From contig JALSLS010000472.1 of assembly GCA_026988195.1 (NCBI GenBank), positions 1 through 6,178 of the forward strand: a DNA stretch of 6,178 nt. The letters are read 5' to 3'. The first letter of the stretch is position 1. Every line of letters starts with the position of its first letter. This stretch comes from Methylomonas sp. GTDB lineage: Bacteria > Pseudomonadota > Gammaproteobacteria > Methylococcales > Methylomonadaceae. Shown here in pieces: positions 5,731 through 6,178 of the stretch. The translations under genes were made by a program, and so were the position numbers. Below the pieces are notes generated by a model. The model saw only the letters and a list, made by a program, of their open reading frames with translations, did not search any database and was not told the origin of the DNA.

Positions 5731-6178
5731 ATGATGAAAAAACCTAAAAGAAAAACTGTAGAAACGAACATTATAACGTTTAGAGCCAATTTACTCCCAA
5801 GCTCTGAAACATTTATTCAAAATCAAACATCGTCATTAGCCCACTATAAAAACTATTACCTAGGTCTACGCCCAGTTAAAAACAGTTTAGAGCTACCTAA
5901 TGGCAAAGTACTACTAATTAATGATGGCAAAATAAACGGCCTTATAAAAGAGTTCATTTTCAAAAGAACCAGAATAATCCCATTCAAATTACTACGCCAG
6001 TTAAACTCTATCAGTCCAATTATATGTCACGCACATTTCGGGCCAGATGCAATCTACGCCATGTGGTTTGCCAAACACCTAAAAATTCCCCTTATCGTCA
6101 CCTTTCATGGTTATGATGCAACCACTCTTATAGAGCCTACAAATTCAAATAATTCCAAACAAAAGAACTACTTCAAAA
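5731..6178 (+). CDS. WcaL-like GT4-family glycosyltransferase, N-terminal part (3' end outside window)
   Basis: Partial gene on the plus strand: 149 codons are visible and the frame is open at the window end. It resembles the acceptor domain of family 4 glycosyltransferases of the colanic-acid WcaL type. FRANLLPSSETFIQNQ (17-32) is the typical opening, YYLGLRP (43-49) follows, and CHAHFGPDAIYA (99-110) plus IVTFHGYDA (122-130) are the characteristic motifs of that group. The E-x7-E donor-domain motif would lie beyond the window. An in-frame TAA at 5725-5727 limits the start to the ATG at 5731 or the next ATG at 5734. No Shine-Dalgarno sequence is visible before either, so the mRNA may be leaderless or initiation may be weak. 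It is divergent from the seven-gene minus-strand row but probably serves the same or a neighbouring polysaccharide. Confidence 0.88.
   Translation, partial: MMKKPKRKTVETNIITFRANLLPSSETFIQNQTSSLAHYKNYYLGLRPVKNSLELPNGKVLLINDGKINGLIKEFIFKRTRIIPFKLLRQLNSISPIICHAHFGPDAIYAMWFAKHLKIPLIVTFHGYDATTLIEPTNSNNSKQKNYFK

Noticed and set aside
1..6178. Search for defence system, mobile element, CRISPR array, or RNA gene
   Set aside because: Every gene with a recognisable family is a glycan-assembly enzyme. I saw no transposase, integrase, nuclease, repeat-spacer pattern or structured RNA.

Overview
This window looks like part of a capsular (surface) polysaccharide locus from an AT-rich Gram-negative bacterium. 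Base composition was judged by eye, not computed. The closest-looking protein types (a KpsC-like Kdo transferase and a WcaL-like GT4) suggest a gammaproteobacterium, possibly marine, but no sequence here fixes a genus. I saw no tRNA, rRNA, CRISPR array, insertion sequence, integrase, direct-repeat attachment site or phage gene. No gene-free stretch exceeds 109 bases.

Layout: seven genes lie head to tail on the minus strand and read from about 5688 down to 1. In transcription order they are a GT4 glycosyltransferase (4495-5688), a GT2 glycosyltransferase (3622-4494), a 219-residue protein I do not recognise (2959-3618), a zinc-ribbon methyltransferase (2243-2944), a class I methyltransferase (1491-2186), a second GT2 glycosyltransferase (509-1381), and the first 168 codons of a KpsC-like retaining beta-Kdo transferase (1-505, cut by the window edge). 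Gaps in that order are 0, 3, 14, 56, 109 and 3 nt. Tight spacing supports one operon, with the 109-nt gap as the only plausible internal break. An eighth gene (5731-6178, cut by the other edge) is on the plus strand. It is a WcaL-type GT4 glycosyltransferase, divergent from the rest across only 42 bp.

How the genes may work together (inference): KpsC-type enzymes build the Kdo linker on the lipid anchor of ABC-transporter-dependent capsules at the inner face of the cytoplasmic membrane. The GT4 and GT2 enzymes would add the serotype-specific sugars. The two methyltransferases could methylate sugars of the glycan or its precursors. The 219-residue protein may be a further tailoring or assembly factor. 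Donor and acceptor sugars cannot be read from the sequence.

I did not find a clearly new biological system. The items most worth a second look are the unrecognised protein at 2959-3618, the zinc-ribbon methyltransferase with a degenerate SAM motif I, the compact divergent promoter region at 5689-5730, and three gene junctions where the next gene starts in the same frame zero or one codon after the stop.
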